Assembly (NCBI GenBank): GCA_019456405.1
Contig: WJXM01000037.1
Span: forward strand, 1 to 48,320
DNA: 48,320 bases
Source of the DNA: Ferrovum sp.
GTDB taxonomy: Bacteria > Pseudomonadota > Gammaproteobacteria > Burkholderiales > Ferrovaceae
Reading direction: 5' to 3'
The notes beneath the pieces are model-generated. The model had not been told where the DNA came from. It did no database searches and saw nothing but the letters and a program-made list of their open reading frames with translations. How positions within the stretch are numbered: the first letter of the stretch is position 1; each line of letters begins with the position of its first letter. This document shows positions 17,642 through 25,924 of the stretch, one piece after another. The translations under genes were made by a program, and so were the position numbers.

Positions 17642-18760
17642 TTAGGTGGCGCAAAGAATATCGCTGTGTGCTTCGTTGCTGGCCGCCATCTTTTCCAGCC
17701 CTGCCATAACCTCCAGGCTGGCGCTTTCCATCTTCTCCACATGAGTGGCTATCAATGCATGCTGACCCTCTTCATGGGCAGTCAGAGCACGAAGGGCATG
17801 ATCGTGCACCTGGACATGAGGCGCATCGATTTCACTGTAGCCCGGAAATTTTGAGAAATTCGCACGTCCTTCCCCTTCGTAATACCATTTGCCCAGACGA
17901 CACTGGGTATGATTGGTAAACTGGCTGGATTTTTCGTCGGAAATTCCGAGCAAAACGCGATAAACCTGAAACTTGAAGACGACATGGTCAATCTTGACCA
18001 ATTCACAAAAGGCACGCAGGGCCGTTGCAGCGATGGCTTTTTCCATGCTACTGGAAATATCCAGGACAGAACGCATGGTTCCGGCAGTTTCTTGACCTTC
18101 ATGACTGTAGTCCACGGATTGTTGGGCCAACTGGGTCATTTGGGTGCGGCTGATGGAACTGTCGGAACGGATCTGTTCCACCAGACGAGAAATTTCTCCG
18201 GTCGCATTGGCCGTTCGCTCAGCCAACTTGCGTACCTCATCGGCAACCACTGCAAATCCACGACCCTGCTCGCCAGCGCGGGCTGCCTCGATGGCTGCAT
18301 TCAAGGCCAGCAGGTTGGTTTGGTCAGCCACTTCCTTGATCAACTGGATGATCCGAATGATTTCCTGGGCTCGTCCATCGAGACGATCCACTTGTTCCGC
18401 AGTTTTTTGAGAGGCTGAAGACAGTGCGACCAGATTGGTGGAGATTTTTTCCACGGCGGAACGGCTGGTGATCGAGATGTCTTGGGCTTTGATCGCTTGT
18501 TCTTCTTCGCGCCGCATGGATTCGGACAATCCCGCGAAACTGGTTCGAACATCCATGATGGAGCGTCCGAAACTGTCCAGATGATGAAGCAAAGACTGGT
18601 TAAGGGCCAGTTCCTGCACCTTTGATTGCAACTGACGATCCTTGTCCTCCAGGATTCCTTGCAAGCGTTCCACTTCGGACTGTTGTTGCTCCAACTGTTG
18701 CTCTAGTCCGCGACGTTCATTGTGCCACACCTCATCCTTCTTTTTTTTAGAAAAAAACAT
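17642..18760 (-). CDS. Soluble methyl-accepting chemotaxis protein with C-terminal CZB zinc-binding domain
   Basis: Cytoplasmic chemoreceptor-like signalling protein, 372 aa. No membrane segment is present: the N-terminus is a lysine-rich start followed by a coiled coil (about residues 15-55, many Glu/Gln and Leu heptads). The MCP signalling hairpin follows, with the CheA/CheW-contact tip [41 protein letters not shown]. The C-terminal ~115 residues are a CZB (chemoreceptor zinc-binding) domain with [27 protein letters not shown] and [10 protein letters not shown], which contain the usual His/Cys ligands. CZB receptors of the TlpD type are known to respond to oxidants such as hypochlorous acid; that role here is inference. 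GGAGG lies just before the ATG. No other chemotaxis gene is in the window. Confidence 0.92.
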   Translation of the reverse strand: MFFSKKKKDEVWHNERRGLEQQLEQQQSEVERLQGILEDKDRQLQSKVQELALNQSLLHHLDSFGRSIMDVRTSFAGLSESMRREEEQAIKAQDISITSRSAVEKISTNLVALSSASQKTAEQVDRLDGRAQEIIRIIQLIKEVADQTNLLALNAAIEAARAGEQGRGFAVVADEVRKLAERTANATGEISRLVEQIRSDSSISRTQMTQLAQQSVDYSHEGQETAGTMRSVLDISSSMEKAIAATALRAFCELVKIDHVVFKFQVYRVLLGISDEKSSQFTNHTQCRLGKWYYEGEGRANFSKFPGYSEIDAPHVQVHDHALRALTAHEEGQHALIATHVEKMESASLEVMAGLEKMAASNEAHSDILCAT

Positions 18761-18862
18761 GGATCCTCCAAATCATGATGTCATAAGCGGGCAACAAGCC
18801 AAACCCCACGCGTAATGTACCACTATTGGCATAGCGTGAGATCACTAAATATGAGAGGGGAT

Positions 18863-18891
18863 TTGACGCCAACTCAAGAGATGGTTAGAAT
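18863..18891 (+). promoter_or_regulatory. Sigma-70 promoter of the tRNA-Gly/tRNA-Cys pair
   Basis: TTGACG at 18863-18868 and TAGAAT at 18886-18891 are separated by exactly 17 bases, a near-consensus vegetative promoter. The expected start point falls about 4 bases before the tRNA-Gly 5' end. Confidence 0.8.
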
Positions 18892-18902
18892 ATCGATCTT
18901 TC

Positions 18903-18978
18903 GCGGGAGTAGCTCAGTTGGTAGAGCGCAACCTTGCCAAGGTTGAGGTCGCGAGTTCGAGACTCGTCTCCCGCTCCA
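18903..18978 (+). tRNA. tRNA-Gly (anticodon GCC)
   Basis: Full cloverleaf of 76 bases. The acceptor arm GCGGGAG pairs with CTCCCGC, the D arm contains AGCTCAGTTGGTAGAGC, and the anticodon stem CAACC/GGTTG encloses TTGCCAA with anticodon GCC. The T arm has GTTCGAGAC. The CCA end is encoded (18976-18978). Confidence 0.96.
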
Positions 18979-18994
18979 TTACATTCATTTCCCA

Positions 18995-19068
18995 GGCGCG
19001 ATAGCAAAGCGGTTATGCACTGGATTGCAAATCCATGTAGGTCGGTTCGACTCCGGCTCGCGCCTCCA
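18995..19068 (+). tRNA. tRNA-Cys (anticodon GCA)
   Basis: 74-base cloverleaf. Acceptor GGCGCGA pairs with TCGCGCC, the anticodon arm CTGGA-TTGCAAA-TCCAT carries anticodon GCA, the T arm has GGTTCGACTCC, and CCA is encoded at 19066-19068. It lies 16 bases after tRNA-Gly and shares its promoter. A T-rich stretch follows directly before the convergent gene. Confidence 0.95.
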
Positions 19069-19081
19069 TATTTTTGTTTCC

Positions 19082-20026
19082 TTATTTTTCCTTCATCTCA
19101 TTGATTTCTTTTAGGGTGTTTTCATAGAAAGGGCGATGGGCGCCGCCCAGCGAGAGTGCTTGGGTGATTGCCTCTCGGGCAGCCGAAAGATTTCCCAGTG
19201 CGCGCCAGGTTTCCGCCAAATTATTGAAAGCATCCCCTTCCCGAGGATGTGCCCGAGTGACTCTCTGATAATCTTCCAGCGCTTCCGGATAACGATGAGC
19301 CTGAAAAGCCAGGGCACCCAATCCCATCCATGCGCGGTAACTTTCCGGCCAGCGTGTCAGGGCGTTGTGATAGCCCTGTGCGGCCAGGGCAGGGGCAAAT
19401 TTTTCCAAGGGTGCAATCTGTGTCAGATAGGCGTTCTCCGTCGCGCTGGCGGGTACCGTACCCGCAGCAGTGATGACCAACGCCCAGTTTCCTCCAGGGA
19501 TCCAGGATTTCTCAAATTCAGTAAACCCCTCTGACAGGCGCTCCTTCGTTCCGGAGTGAAGCCACAAAGTTTGAGTAGGCAGGTCATATCCGATAACCAC
19601 TGCATAGTGCCAACTCCCCTCCAGTAGCCCGATCTTCTGCAACACCAACACCGGATGGTCATGGGCGACTTCCACCAGTAGCGCCGAGAGATCGGGCGGT
19701 AGCAGAAAAGGAATGAGACCCTGTTGGCGGGTTGCCCCGATCAGGTCCAGAGGCAGAGAGCCGTGCAGATCAGGAGAGTACACATGCGGCATCAACTCCT
19801 GAGGAGAAACCGGATGTCCCGCCCAGGAGAGGCTACTGGCCAATGCTGAAGGTCCGCACCAATCCTTGTCGTCTGAAAAAAAGGGTACTTGGGCAAGAAT
19901 GACCATGGCGGGGAGAGTCACAGGCAACTCGGGAAGGGCCGGACGCGAGGCGCATCCGGCCAAAAGGAGGACCAGCGCCGTCCAGGCGCCTGAACGGGCT
20001 AACTGGCGCTGTAACGATTCAAACAA
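19082..20026 (-). CDS. PA2778-type lipoprotein: C39-like cysteine peptidase domain plus TPR repeats
   Basis: Predicted lipoprotein of 314 aa. The lipobox LLLAGC places the acylated cysteine at residue 25. Residues ~40-190 look like a C39-type papain-fold domain, with the catalytic-type Cys57 in DWCGPSALASSL and His140 in GSWHYAVVIGYD. The C-terminal third holds tetratricopeptide repeats (ALTRWPESYRAWMGLGALAFQ, then EALEDYQRVTRAHPREGDAFNNLAETW). The start is a TTG directly behind an in-frame TGA, overlapping the end of the upstream gene by 8 bases, so no other start is possible and translation is probably coupled. The pair matches what is annotated as PA2778/PA2779 in Pseudomonas. Substrate and role are unknown. 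Confidence 0.82.
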   Translation of the reverse strand: MFESLQRQLARSGAWTALVLLLAGCASRPALPELPVTLPAMVILAQVPFFSDDKDWCGPSALASSLSWAGHPVSPQELMPHVYSPDLHGSLPLDLIGATRQQGLIPFLLPPDLSALLVEVAHDHPVLVLQKIGLLEGSWHYAVVIGYDLPTQTLWLHSGTKERLSEGFTEFEKSWIPGGNWALVITAAGTVPASATENAYLTQIAPLEKFAPALAAQGYHNALTRWPESYRAWMGLGALAFQAHRYPEALEDYQRVTRAHPREGDAFNNLAETWRALGNLSAAREAITQALSLGGAHRPFYENTLKEINEMKEK

Positions 20027-20417
20027 TCAGAACGAGCAGGATAGCGACCAACAAGATGATAATGATGTCCGTGGTGGTCAAACTGGAGAAACTTCCTCCC
20101 GCCGGCATTTCCCGAATTTTGTTGGCCAGATTCCGTGCCTCGCTGTCACTGAGCAGAGAGAGGCGCTGCGCTGTAATGATCGAACCCAGACCCAATTCCT
20201 GAATCTTTTTCTGCACCTCGGCGCGGTCTACAAAGCGTTGCACGGCTTGCCGGTCTTCATCGGGAGTCAGTGGTCGGGCCGCATCAGGGGCGGGGCTGGG
20301 CGTGGGAGGCGGATTGAGTTGAGTGCTGGGAACGAGTTCGGCGTGGGCAACCAGACTTCCCCCCAACAGGGTGAGGGAGCAGACATTGACGATCACAGTA
20401 CGAATCCATGGCTTCAT
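20019..20417 (-). CDS. PA2779-family small membrane protein
   Basis: 132-aa protein with an N-terminal signal or anchor segment (VIVNVCSLTLLGGSLVAHA), a proline-rich linker (NPPPTPSPAP), a helical region with LTPDEDRQAVQRFVDRAEVQKKIQELGL, and a C-terminal hydrophobic segment of about 20 residues (TDIIIILLVAILLVLIV) ending right at the membrane. It resembles the PA2779 family, whose members precede a PA2778-type cysteine peptidase lipoprotein as here. Function is unknown; a plausible reading is a periplasm-facing partner or substrate of the peptidase. Confidence 0.75.
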   Translation of the reverse strand: MKPWIRTVIVNVCSLTLLGGSLVAHAELVPSTQLNPPPTPSPAPDAARPLTPDEDRQAVQRFVDRAEVQKKIQELGLGSIITAQRLSLLSDSEARNLANKIREMPAGGSFSSLTTTDIIIILLVAILLVLIV

Positions 20418-20448
20418 GACACTCTCCTTTCAAGCAGACTTGTCCATT

Positions 20449-21249
20449 TCAATCAGACGGGTCCATTGTAGCCGACTCTCGGGGTGACGACAACAGAGTG
20501 GCGGTCAATGGGGAAAGATCGCCCAGAGTTGCATGAATTCGCCCGGAATTCTTGAGAAAATAGACTCCTGAATAACTTCCCGTGGTAATCCAGTGATGAG
20601 GTTCGATGGGGAGACCACGTTCGCGACATTGGCGGAGGAAGGGCTGGAGAAGAGCGCGTGGGTCACCCGCAGGATTACCGGAAGGGAACTTGGCCTGTTC
20701 GTTGCCTTCCGCCTGGAGAGAGACGGGCGGGGTCAGATAGGGGAAATCCGGGTCATAAGGTGTCGGTGAACCCAGGAAAAGAGCTCCATGGTTCTGCAGG
20801 TCTGCCAGTTTCCAAAGTTCGGGAATATGGGGCCAACCCAGAAAACGACTGGAGACCACCTCGATGGCACACGCCATTTCAAGAATGCCTTCATGAAAAA
20901 ACGCTTCCTCGGGCAGCAGTTTTTCCTCCTCGATAACTTGCGGCGAGAGGCGGAAAGCCAGTTCCACTTCCAGGCCCCGGACGACCCGAGGGGGGAATGA
21001 CGCCTGTGAGCTTTTAAGTGCGGCGCAGGGCAGGGGTGAGCCCCACACTCCTCCCTCGGGGTTGACCCCCACCTTCCAGCCTCCGATGGGTTCCTTCAGA
21101 TGGATCAGAATGGCTTCCTGCAGTCGGTAGGCGGTGGCGATACTGGTAGGGCCATGCGCTGGAACGGGCAGGCAGCGACGATCGATCCAGGCACGGGCGA
21201 GGTCTTGGGGAAAAGTCTTCCATTCTTCCGTGAGGGGTGAGGGAGTCAT
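20449..21249 (-). CDS. 2-oxopent-4-enoate hydratase-like protein (MhpD/fumarylacetoacetate hydrolase fold)
   Basis: 266-aa protein of the hydratase/decarboxylase family that acts on 2-hydroxypenta-2,4-dienoate-type compounds in meta-cleavage pathways. Seen: DLARAWIDRRCLPVP, an AYRLQEAILIHL helix, the glycine-lysine motif IGGWKVGVNPEG, and the acidic metal-site segment VRGLEVELAFRLSP followed by ACAIEVVSSRF. The C-terminal GSYSGVYFLKNSGRIHATLG corresponds to the family's TGS-x-G segment. Its start overlaps the end of the upstream hydrolase gene by 4 bases. No ring-cleavage dioxygenase is nearby, so the true substrate is uncertain. It may act with the monooxygenase and hydrolase of the same operon. 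Confidence 0.75.
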   Translation of the reverse strand: MTPSPLTEEWKTFPQDLARAWIDRRCLPVPAHGPTSIATAYRLQEAILIHLKEPIGGWKVGVNPEGGVWGSPLPCAALKSSQASFPPRVVRGLEVELAFRLSPQVIEEEKLLPEEAFFHEGILEMACAIEVVSSRFLGWPHIPELWKLADLQNHGALFLGSPTPYDPDFPYLTPPVSLQAEGNEQAKFPSGNPAGDPRALLQPFLRQCRERGLPIEPHHWITTGSYSGVYFLKNSGRIHATLGDLSPLTATLLSSPRESATMDPSD

Positions 21250-22385
21250 GGGGTCCCCGGCGTAGTCGAAGAGAGTATGGGGAGAGGATAGATCGTGATT
21301 TGTCCCAAAGGAAGAACTGTGAAGTCGGCCCGGGGAATGCCTGCTTGATGCAGGGCTTTATCGAGGTCCTTGGGAGGCTGATCTGGATTTTCATCACTCA
21401 GAGGGAAGGTTCCCCAATGAATTCCGATCGCGCGCAGGGCACGAATCCCGGAAAAGACTTTGACGGCTTCGGCCGGATCTACATGAAAGGGGCGCAGGTA
21501 CCAATGCGGTTGATAAGCGCCGATGGAAATGGCGGCCAAATCGAAATAACCGTACTTGGTTCCGATATCATGGACATCTTCAGAATACCCCAAATCGCCG
21601 GAAAACCAAAAACGGAAGTGAGGAAACAATACGGCCCAACTACCCCATAAACTCTCATCCTTGTCGAATAGATTGCGGGTAGCCCAATGTTGCACGGCAT
21701 CGAAATGGAATTCGATGGGGCCCTGCCGTCCCGGTAAGGTGACATGTTGGTCCCAGTCCAACTCCAGTACCTGCGAACTTGGGTCGGTTCCCGGGATGCG
21801 AACGTTGTCGAGAAACCAGGATCGATTGCCCAAAGGCAGCAGGAACCTGGGGGGGCCGCCGCGCTGATGAGCCAAGGCACGCATACTGGGCAAATCGAGA
21901 TGATCGTAATGATTATGGGAAATCATTACCACGTCGATATGGGGCAAATCCGCCAGAGAAACTCCAGGGGACTGGTAACGTCTGGGACCCAGAGGAGGAA
22001 GGGGACTGGCGTAGTTGGAAAAGATGGGATCGAAGAGGATATTCAGCCCATCCATCTGAAGCAGGAGGGTTGAATGACCAATCCAGGTGACTTGCGGGGC
22101 CAGTCCGGGATGGGTCAGTGCCTGGAGATTGACGGATACCGGTTGGGGAGGATGGTCGGAGGCATGATCCAGTTCGCGCCACCAGTGGATGAGCAGCCAT
22201 TGAAAGAATCCGCTGCGCGGAGCCGGCATGGGATAACGATTTTGATATTCCTGGCCTATTCTGAGTGCGGGACGGAAGGGAGAGTCATTGACGATGGTGA
22301 GTTCATCCGGATGTACAGAAAGGGAAAGCAATACCAAACCAAGTCCACATAGACCCATCCGGATCAGTTGAGGGAATTTAAGCAT
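21246..22385 (-). CDS. Exported metallo-beta-lactamase-fold hydrolase, NAPE-PLD/RomA-like
   Basis: 379-aa zinc hydrolase. The metal motif SHNHYDHLD (H-x-H-x-DH) follows IDVVMI, preceded by WIGHSTLLLQMDGLNILFDPIFS and PPLGPRRYQSPGVSLADLP, as in the N-acyl-phosphatidylethanolamine phospholipase D-like branch of the fold. Further ligands are in FSGDLGYSEDVHDIG and IGIHWGTFPLSDE. A hydrophobic N-terminal segment (IRMGLCGLGLVLLSLSV) suggests export or membrane anchoring. ATG 22385 is chosen because AGGA lies 8 bases upstream; an ATG at 22403 is in frame without a ribosome site. It overlaps the monooxygenase gene by 8 bases. Actual substrate unknown. Confidence 0.83.
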   Translation of the reverse strand: MLKFPQLIRMGLCGLGLVLLSLSVHPDELTIVNDSPFRPALRIGQEYQNRYPMPAPRSGFFQWLLIHWWRELDHASDHPPQPVSVNLQALTHPGLAPQVTWIGHSTLLLQMDGLNILFDPIFSNYASPLPPLGPRRYQSPGVSLADLPHIDVVMISHNHYDHLDLPSMRALAHQRGGPPRFLLPLGNRSWFLDNVRIPGTDPSSQVLELDWDQHVTLPGRQGPIEFHFDAVQHWATRNLFDKDESLWGSWAVLFPHFRFWFSGDLGYSEDVHDIGTKYGYFDLAAISIGAYQPHWYLRPFHVDPAEAVKVFSGIRALRAIGIHWGTFPLSDENPDQPPKDLDKALHQAGIPRADFTVLPLGQITIYPLPILSSTTPGTP

Positions 22386-23862
22386 ATTCAAAGTCCTGTA
22401 CATTGAAACGGCGCGTACGCCACCAGTAACTCAAGGAAAGTCCTGGCCAGAGTGCGGTGTTACGTCCCGCAGGGTCCAGATACCAACTTTGGCAGCCCTG
22501 CATCCAGAGCGTGTTTTTCGAACGCCGGTTCATCTCGTTCGAAAAAGCTGCATAGACCTGCGCGCGCACTTTAAACTCGCTCTTTCCCAGGGCTGCGACA
22601 TGAGCCAGGGCCGACTGGATCCAGCGCGTTTGGCACTCGATCATGAAGACGATGGAATTATGCCCCAATCCGCTGAAAGGGCCTGTCAACAGAAAAAAAT
22701 TGGGAAATGAAGGCATCATCATCCCCAGATAGGCACTCCGTTGCTCTTTCCAGAATTCTTCCAGAGTGATGCCCTCTTCTCCTTTGAAAAGACGGGCCAT
22801 GGGGTTGTCCTGATAACGGAATCCTGTGGCCAGGACCAGAGCATCCAGGGCGTAACGGGTACCTGTTTCAGTCACCAGATGAGTGGCTTCGATATGGTGA
22901 ATGGGGTCTGTTTCCAGGGTGACATGGGGGAGTTCAAGGGTAGACCACCACGTATCCGAAAGCAGGATGCGTTTGCATCCCATCGGGGTTCTGGGCATGA
23001 TTTTTTGGCGCAACTGGGGATTGGCGATCTTATGGGCCAGGTCGCGCCGTACACTCCCTTCGATCTTGCGCATCAGATTTGGCCAGAGGAAAGCCAGTCC
23101 TTTGAGTTCACGGGTGAGATAGAGCCAAGTGCGGTACGTCCTGCGCAGAAAAGGTGACTTTCTGAGAAGCCTGCGGGTTCCAGACGTGTAGGGATGATCC
23201 TTGCGGTCCACGACCCAGGGTGCCGTGCGCTGAAAAATGATCAACTGCGCAACCTTTGGTGCCAGTGCCGGCCCCACTTGGATGGCAGAGGCGCCGGTAC
23301 CGATCAGACCGACCCGCTGTCCATTCAGATCTTGATTCTTGGGCCAACGGGCAGTATGCAGAAGCGGCCCCGTAAAATTTTCCACACCGGGCAAATCAGG
23401 CCAGGCCGGTTCGCTCAAAGGCCCGACTCCTGCCACCAGAAAGCGGCAAGTCAATTGGCTGCCATCGTTGAGTTCGACTTGCCAAAGTTGCTTCTGTGCT
23501 TGCCAGGAAGCAGACTTGACCTGTGCCCGATAGCGTATTCGGGAGCCTAGTGAGTGTGCCAGATGGGCCAGATACGCTTCGATATCCGGCGCTTCTGCAT
23601 ATTTTTTCTGCCAGTCCCAAGCCGGGGCACAGGAAAGAGAGTACAGATGCGAGGGGACATCGCAGGCGCACCCGGGATAACCGTTGTCCCGCCAGGTTCC
23701 GCCGGGGGATTGAGCCTGTTCCAACACGATAAAGTCTTCTTGTCCGCCATTCATGCGCTGGAGGGCGAGTGACAGTCCGGCAAAGCCCGTACCAATGATG
23801 ATGAGCGGCCAGTATGCGGAGGGAGGCGGGGGGGTCATGAGTGAATCGGATTGGCGTACCAT
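22378..23862 (-). CDS. Flavin-containing (Baeyer-Villiger type) monooxygenase
   Basis: 494-aa FAD/NADPH oxygenase. Residues ~20-40 hold the FAD site LIIIGTGFAGLSLALQRM, followed by GGTWRDNGYPGCACDVPSHLYS, typical of Baeyer-Villiger monooxygenases. The class fingerprint F-x-G-x3-H-x3-WP is present as FTGPLLHTARWP, followed by the NADPH site VGLIGTGASAIQVGP. The later DALVLATGFRYQ motif also fits. It would insert oxygen next to a ketone, or oxidise heteroatoms; the substrate cannot be told. It is first in a minus-strand operon with a hydrolase and a hydratase and is divergent from parE. A second ATG (23838) is in frame; neither has a clear ribosome site. Confidence 0.88.
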   Translation of the reverse strand: MVRQSDSLMTPPPPSAYWPLIIIGTGFAGLSLALQRMNGGQEDFIVLEQAQSPGGTWRDNGYPGCACDVPSHLYSLSCAPAWDWQKKYAEAPDIEAYLAHLAHSLGSRIRYRAQVKSASWQAQKQLWQVELNDGSQLTCRFLVAGVGPLSEPAWPDLPGVENFTGPLLHTARWPKNQDLNGQRVGLIGTGASAIQVGPALAPKVAQLIIFQRTAPWVVDRKDHPYTSGTRRLLRKSPFLRRTYRTWLYLTRELKGLAFLWPNLMRKIEGSVRRDLAHKIANPQLRQKIMPRTPMGCKRILLSDTWWSTLELPHVTLETDPIHHIEATHLVTETGTRYALDALVLATGFRYQDNPMARLFKGEEGITLEEFWKEQRSAYLGMMMPSFPNFFLLTGPFSGLGHNSIVFMIECQTRWIQSALAHVAALGKSEFKVRAQVYAAFSNEMNRRSKNTLWMQGCQSWYLDPAGRNTALWPGLSLSYWWRTRRFNVQDFEYA

Positions 23863-23929
23863 GAGAATTCATGCGATGATTACGGGGTAATACTACCTTT
23901 ATTTGCCTGCTTGGGTGTAATTGACCGTA

Positions 23930-25924
23930 ATGATTCAGGATCTGGCACCATCGAACAATAGTCGGTACGAGGACGGAAGCATACGCGTACTCAAGGGATT
24001 GGAGCCCGTCAAGGAGCGTCCTGGGATGTATACCCGGACTCAGGATCCCACCCATATCATTCAGGAGGTCATCGACAATGCGGCGGATGAGGCTCTGGGG
24101 GGGTACGCTCGTAAAATCGAAGTGACCCTCCACGAGGACGGTTCCCTCAGTGTCGAAGATGACGGTCGCGGAATTCCCTGCGGAATCCACCCGGATGAGG
24201 GGGAACCCACGGTACAGTTGGTGTTTACGCGATTGCACGCGGGCGGGAAATTCGACAAGAAATCGGGACAGGGCGCTTACGCTTTTTCCGGAGGATTGCA
24301 TGGCGTCGGAGTTTCCGTCACCAATGCCTTGTCGCGGCGTCTGGAAGTTACTGTCAAGCGGGAAGGCAAAGTTCATTTCATGGCTTTTGGTGAAGGGTTC
24401 GTCATTGATCCCTTGACGGTCCAGGGAACCTGCGGGGTGCGCAATACGGGGACTCGGGTACGGGTTTGGCCGGAGCCCCGTTACTTCGATGAACCCCGGA
24501 TCAACTTGATCGAACTGGAGCGAGGCCTACGCTCCAAGGCTGTGCTGTTACCCGGAGTCAGCGTACGACTCAGGAAGGAAGAGGAGGGTCGAACTCTCGA
24601 ACAAACCTGGCATTATCCAGGAGGATTGGAACAATACCTGACAGAAAGGATGGGTGAAGACCCTTTGCTGATTCCAATTTTTACGAGCGAACGATTCTTC
24701 GGGGTTGAAGAGGGGGATAGTTTCGCACCGGGAGAAGGCGCGTCCTGGGCTTTCTCCTGGCATGAAACACGGACTTTGCAAGGAGAGTCCTTTGTCAATC
24801 TGATTCCCACGGCGCTGGGCGGGACCCATGAGGCGGGCTTGCGCACCGGTCTTTTCGAAGCACTCAAATCCTTCATCGAACATCATGGTTTGTTACCCCG
24901 AGGCGTGCGTTTGCAGTTGGAAGATGTCAGCGCCCGGCTCCAGTTCATTCTGTCGATCAAAATGCTGGATCCCCAGTTTCAGGGGCAAACCAAGGATAAA
25001 CTGACCAGTCGGGAAGCTTTGAAGTTGGTTGCCACTCTGGTGCGCGATCCCTTTGAGCATTGGCTCAATCGGCATGTCGAGCATGGCAAGGCCTTGGCTG
25101 ATCTGGTTATCCGCCATGCCATGGCGCGCATGAAGTCCGGTCAGAAAATAGAGAAACGCAAGAGCAGTGGAGTGGCTGTTTTGCCGGGGAAATTGACGGA
25201 TTGCGAGTCGGATCGTATCGATGAACGTGAGTTATTTCTGGTCGAAGGGGACTCCGCCGGGGGGTCGGCCAAGTTGGCGCGCAATAAGTTGACCCAGGCC
25301 ATCTTGCCACTGCGGGGCAAAGTCTTGAACAGTTTCGAAGTGGAACGGGGACGTCTGTTCGGTAACATGGAAATCCATGACATCGCGGTAGCCCTGGGAA
25401 TCGATCCTCATGCCCGTGGGGATCTGGTGGATCTGTCCCAGCGTCGTTATGATCGGGTCATCATCATGGCCGACGCGGATGTGGATGGAAGCCATATCAA
25501 GGTGCTTCTGTTGACCCTGTTTTTTACGCATTTTCCGGCACTGGTCTCAGGTGGACATATCTGCGTCGCCAATCCTCCCCTGTACCGACTAGATGTCACG
25601 GCTCAGGGCAAGCGTCCGGCGCGTAAACTCTACGCCCTTGATGAGGCAGAACTGGTGGGATTGGAAGAACGCCTCAAAACCGAGGGCGTCCGTTCAGGAG
25701 GCTGGACGGTGGGACGATTCAAGGGGTTGGGAGAAATGAATCCAGAACAGTTGTGGGAAACCACCATGAATCCGGAAACTCGGCGAATCCTCACGCTTTC
25801 CTTGAAGGACGGTGAGTGGGAAGACACCCATCGATTGTTCAATCGCCTGATGGGTAAGGGAGAAGCCGCGGCACGGCGCGAATGGATGGAGCGCCAGGAA
25901 GTGACGTTGGCGGTGGATATCTGA
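23930..25924 (+). CDS. parE: DNA topoisomerase IV subunit B
   Basis: ATPase subunit of topoisomerase IV, which decatenates sister chromosomes. The 664-aa product contains the GHKL ATPase motifs [25 protein letters not shown] and [15 protein letters not shown], the transducer segment, then the Toprim domain with [12 protein letters not shown] and [13 protein letters not shown], and the C-terminal [19 protein letters not shown]. These motifs fit ParE rather than GyrB: the protein is short and lacks the long GyrB insert, and parC follows directly. ATG 23930 is preferred over an in-frame TTG at 23921; no ribosome site is visible. The stop overlaps the parC start (TGATG). Confidence 0.94.
   Translation: MIQDLAPSNNSRYEDGSIRVLKGLEPVKERPGMYTRTQDPTHIIQEVIDNAADEALGGYARKIEVTLHEDGSLSVEDDGRGIPCGIHPDEGEPTVQLVFTRLHAGGKFDKKSGQGAYAFSGGLHGVGVSVTNALSRRLEVTVKREGKVHFMAFGEGFVIDPLTVQGTCGVRNTGTRVRVWPEPRYFDEPRINLIELERGLRSKAVLLPGVSVRLRKEEEGRTLEQTWHYPGGLEQYLTERMGEDPLLIPIFTSERFFGVEEGDSFAPGEGASWAFSWHETRTLQGESFVNLIPTALGGTHEAGLRTGLFEALKSFIEHHGLLPRGVRLQLEDVSARLQFILSIKMLDPQFQGQTKDKLTSREALKLVATLVRDPFEHWLNRHVEHGKALADLVIRHAMARMKSGQKIEKRKSSGVAVLPGKLTDCESDRIDERELFLVEGDSAGGSAKLARNKLTQAILPLRGKVLNSFEVERGRLFGNMEIHDIAVALGIDPHARGDLVDLSQRRYDRVIIMADADVDGSHIKVLLLTLFFTHFPALVSGGHICVANPPLYRLDVTAQGKRPARKLYALDEAELVGLEERLKTEGVRSGGWTVGRFKGLGEMNPEQLWETTMNPETRRILTLSLKDGEWEDTHRLFNRLMGKGEAAARREWMERQEVTLAVDI

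Noticed and set aside
18995-19068. Pseudo-tRNA or selenocysteine tRNA.
   Set aside because: Arm lengths and anticodon GCA are those of ordinary tRNA-Cys.
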